From Micavibrio aeruginosavorus (lineage in GTDB: Bacteria > Pseudomonadota > Alphaproteobacteria > Micavibrionales > Micavibrionaceae), in the NCBI GenBank assembly GCA_003240795.1, contig QFNK01000089.1:1-7230 (forward strand): 7,230 nt of DNA. Direction: 5' to 3'. Every line of letters begins with the position of its first letter. Position 1 is the stretch's first letter. Made by a program: the position numbers and the translations under genes. Positions 6,076-7,230 of the stretch are shown here, one piece after another. Under the pieces are notes generated by a model. The model was not told the origin of the DNA. It saw only the letters and a program-made list of their open reading frames with translations, and searched no databases.

Positions 6076-7230
6076 CTATCGCCGTTTTTTGCCCCCCTTG
6101 TTTTTAAAGCTTTTTTTGCCGGGTGGGCCTTTTCTGTCTTTGGATGAAGTATCCTTAGAACGCGGACGTCCTTTTTGCAAAGAATTATTAGAATTTTTGA
6201 ATTTAATCCCCGGCAAATCGGCGCCGTCTTTTCCGACGACTTCAAACACGCTGCTGCCCGTGAAGCCGTCCGCCTCGACCACGCGTATGGTTAAGGACGC
6301 GCCAAGGCGGTAGGTGCGCTTGGTTCTTTGCCCGATCAGGGCATGCTGCTGCTCGTCATGGGTATAATAATCCGCCGGCAGGGTGCGGATGGGGACAAGG
6401 CCATCCGCGCCGTTTTCATCCAGCGTGACAAAAAGGCCGAAGCGGGTAACGCCGTTGATCTTGCCGGTAAATTCCTGCCCGATGCGCGTGGACATCCATT
6501 TTGCCGTAAAGCGGTCAACCGCCGCGCGCTCGGCTTCCGCCGATGTGCGTTCTGTCTGCGAGATGTGATCGGCGCGTTCTTCCAGAGTGACTTCTTCCTC
6601 GTCGCTCAGCCCGCCGGCGCCGAGGCCGTAAGCGCGGATGAGGGAGCGGTGAACCAGAAGGTCCGCATAACGCCGTATGGGAGAGGTAAAGTGTGCATAC
6701 TTGTCCAGCGCCAATCCGAAATGCCCGATATTCTCCGGCGAATAAATGGCCTGCGACTGCGTCCGCAAGATCATCTCGCTGACAAGATGGGAATAGGGGT
6801 TTTCTTTCGCCTTTTGGAGAAGCTGGTTGATCTGCGCCGGTTTGACGGCCGCGCCCGCTTTGGGCAGGGAAAGGCCGAACGTCTCCAGAAACTCTCGCGC
6901 GTTGTCCAGCTTGGTTGCCGTGGGCTTGTCATGCACACGGTATACGCACGGTGCGTTTTTGGATTCCAACGCCTTTGCCGCCGCGACGTTGGCAAGGATC
7001 ATGAACTCCTCGATCAGCTTGTGGGAATCATAGCGCGAGCGGTTGCGAACGCCCGTCATATTGCCGTCCTTGTCGATCAGGATCTGGCGTTCCGGCAGGT
7101 CCAGGTCGAGCGCCCCGCGCGCGATCCGTGCCTTGTCCAGAATGCCGTAAACCTCATACAGCGGCTTTATGATGGTCTCCATCAGCGGATCGGTCAGCTC
7201 ATGCGACTCACCGTCTTTCGCCGCCTGCAC
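6076..7230 (-). CDS. rnr: Ribonuclease R, C-terminal half (gene continues beyond the window)
   Basis: RNase R degrades structured RNA 3'-to-5', including rRNA and mRNA decay intermediates, in the cytoplasm. The visible 384 residues match the second half of RNase R: SHKLIEEFMILAN (69-81), RVHDKP (98-103), then IGHFGLALDKYAHFTSPIRR (168-187), the strongest family signature. An S1 RNA-binding domain follows at about 248-333 (GQEFTGKINGVTRFGLFV), then a basic, Lys/Gly-rich tail of about 50 residues ending KKRR, as is common in RNase R. The four catalytic aspartates, the cold-shock domains and the N-terminal helix-turn-helix lie off the right edge. The frame is open through 7230, so the GTG at the very edge is not a real start. 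No terminator follows the TAG stop; the RNB paralogue starts 40 bases later. Confidence 0.94.
   Translation of the reverse strand: MQAAKDGESHELTDPLMETIIKPLYEVYGILDKARIARGALDLDLPERQILIDKDGNMTGVRNRSRYDSHKLIEEFMILANVAAAKALESKNAPCVYRVHDKPTATKLDNAREFLETFGLSLPKAGAAVKPAQINQLLQKAKENPYSHLVSEMILRTQSQAIYSPENIGHFGLALDKYAHFTSPIRRYADLLVHRSLIRAYGLGAGGLSDEEEVTLEERADHISQTERTSAEAERAAVDRFTAKWMSTRIGQEFTGKINGVTRFGLFVTLDENGADGLVPIRTLPADYYTHDEQQHALIGQRTKRTYRLGASLTIRVVEADGFTGSSVFEVVGKDGADLPGIKFKNSNNSLQKGRPRSKDTSSKDRKGPPGKKSFKNKGGKKRR

Noticed and set aside
6082..6100. Possible -1 frameshift site (G GGG GGC) near the end of rnr
   Set aside because: The heptamer fits the slippery pattern, but it lies in a Lys/Gly codon run where such strings arise by composition. 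No stimulatory hairpin is evident, and the -1 frame does not join the RNB paralogue frame.
5034..6107. Long plus-strand open frame opposite the RNB paralogue
   Set aside because: Shadow of a conserved gene. The minus strand carries the full RNB catalytic motifs and the antisense product looks like no protein family.

Overview
The window looks like a chromosomal segment of an alphaproteobacterium. The main reason is the pair divK-pleD, two cell-cycle signalling genes characteristic of that class. They are followed by the gene for ribosomal protein bL33 and by RNase R genes on the opposite strand, a neighbourhood I recall from many alphaproteobacteria. A DUF1849/EipB periplasmic protein, a family also typical of this class, supports the assignment. 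I cannot place the genus from sequence alone. No phage, transposon, CRISPR, tRNA or rRNA signal was found, and codon use looks even throughout.

Layout. Bases 1-237 (minus) hold the first 79 codons of an unidentified gene that runs off the left edge. After a 326-base divergent intergenic stretch comes a rightward block: eipB (564-1415), divK (1511-2089) and pleD (2108-3535). It ends at a strong symmetrical terminator hairpin (3545-3579). From the right edge a leftward block converges on it: the 3' half of rnr (from beyond 7230 to 6076), a second, divergent RNase R-like gene (6035-3888), and rpmG (3815-3606). rpmG has its own clear promoter (3849-3876) and shares the terminator.

How the genes work together. 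DivK and PleD are the two response regulators of the Caulobacter-type polarity and development pathway. DivK acts by protein contact; PleD makes cyclic di-GMP and here keeps its active site and feedback-inhibition site. A near-consensus CtrA box sits in front of divK, which would fit the known CtrA-DivK feedback loop. The leftward block is RNA and translation housekeeping, with a duplicated RNB exoribonuclease as its unusual element.

Most notable: (1) a tandem RNase R paralogue that keeps all four catalytic aspartates but has lost a glutamate pair implicated in RNA-over-DNA discrimination and has a poorly conserved S1 region; (2) a DivK with a 70-residue, strongly acidic C-terminal tail; (3) the candidate CtrA box and overlapping palindrome before divK; (4) an extended, atypical bL33. 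I see no wholly new multi-gene system here.
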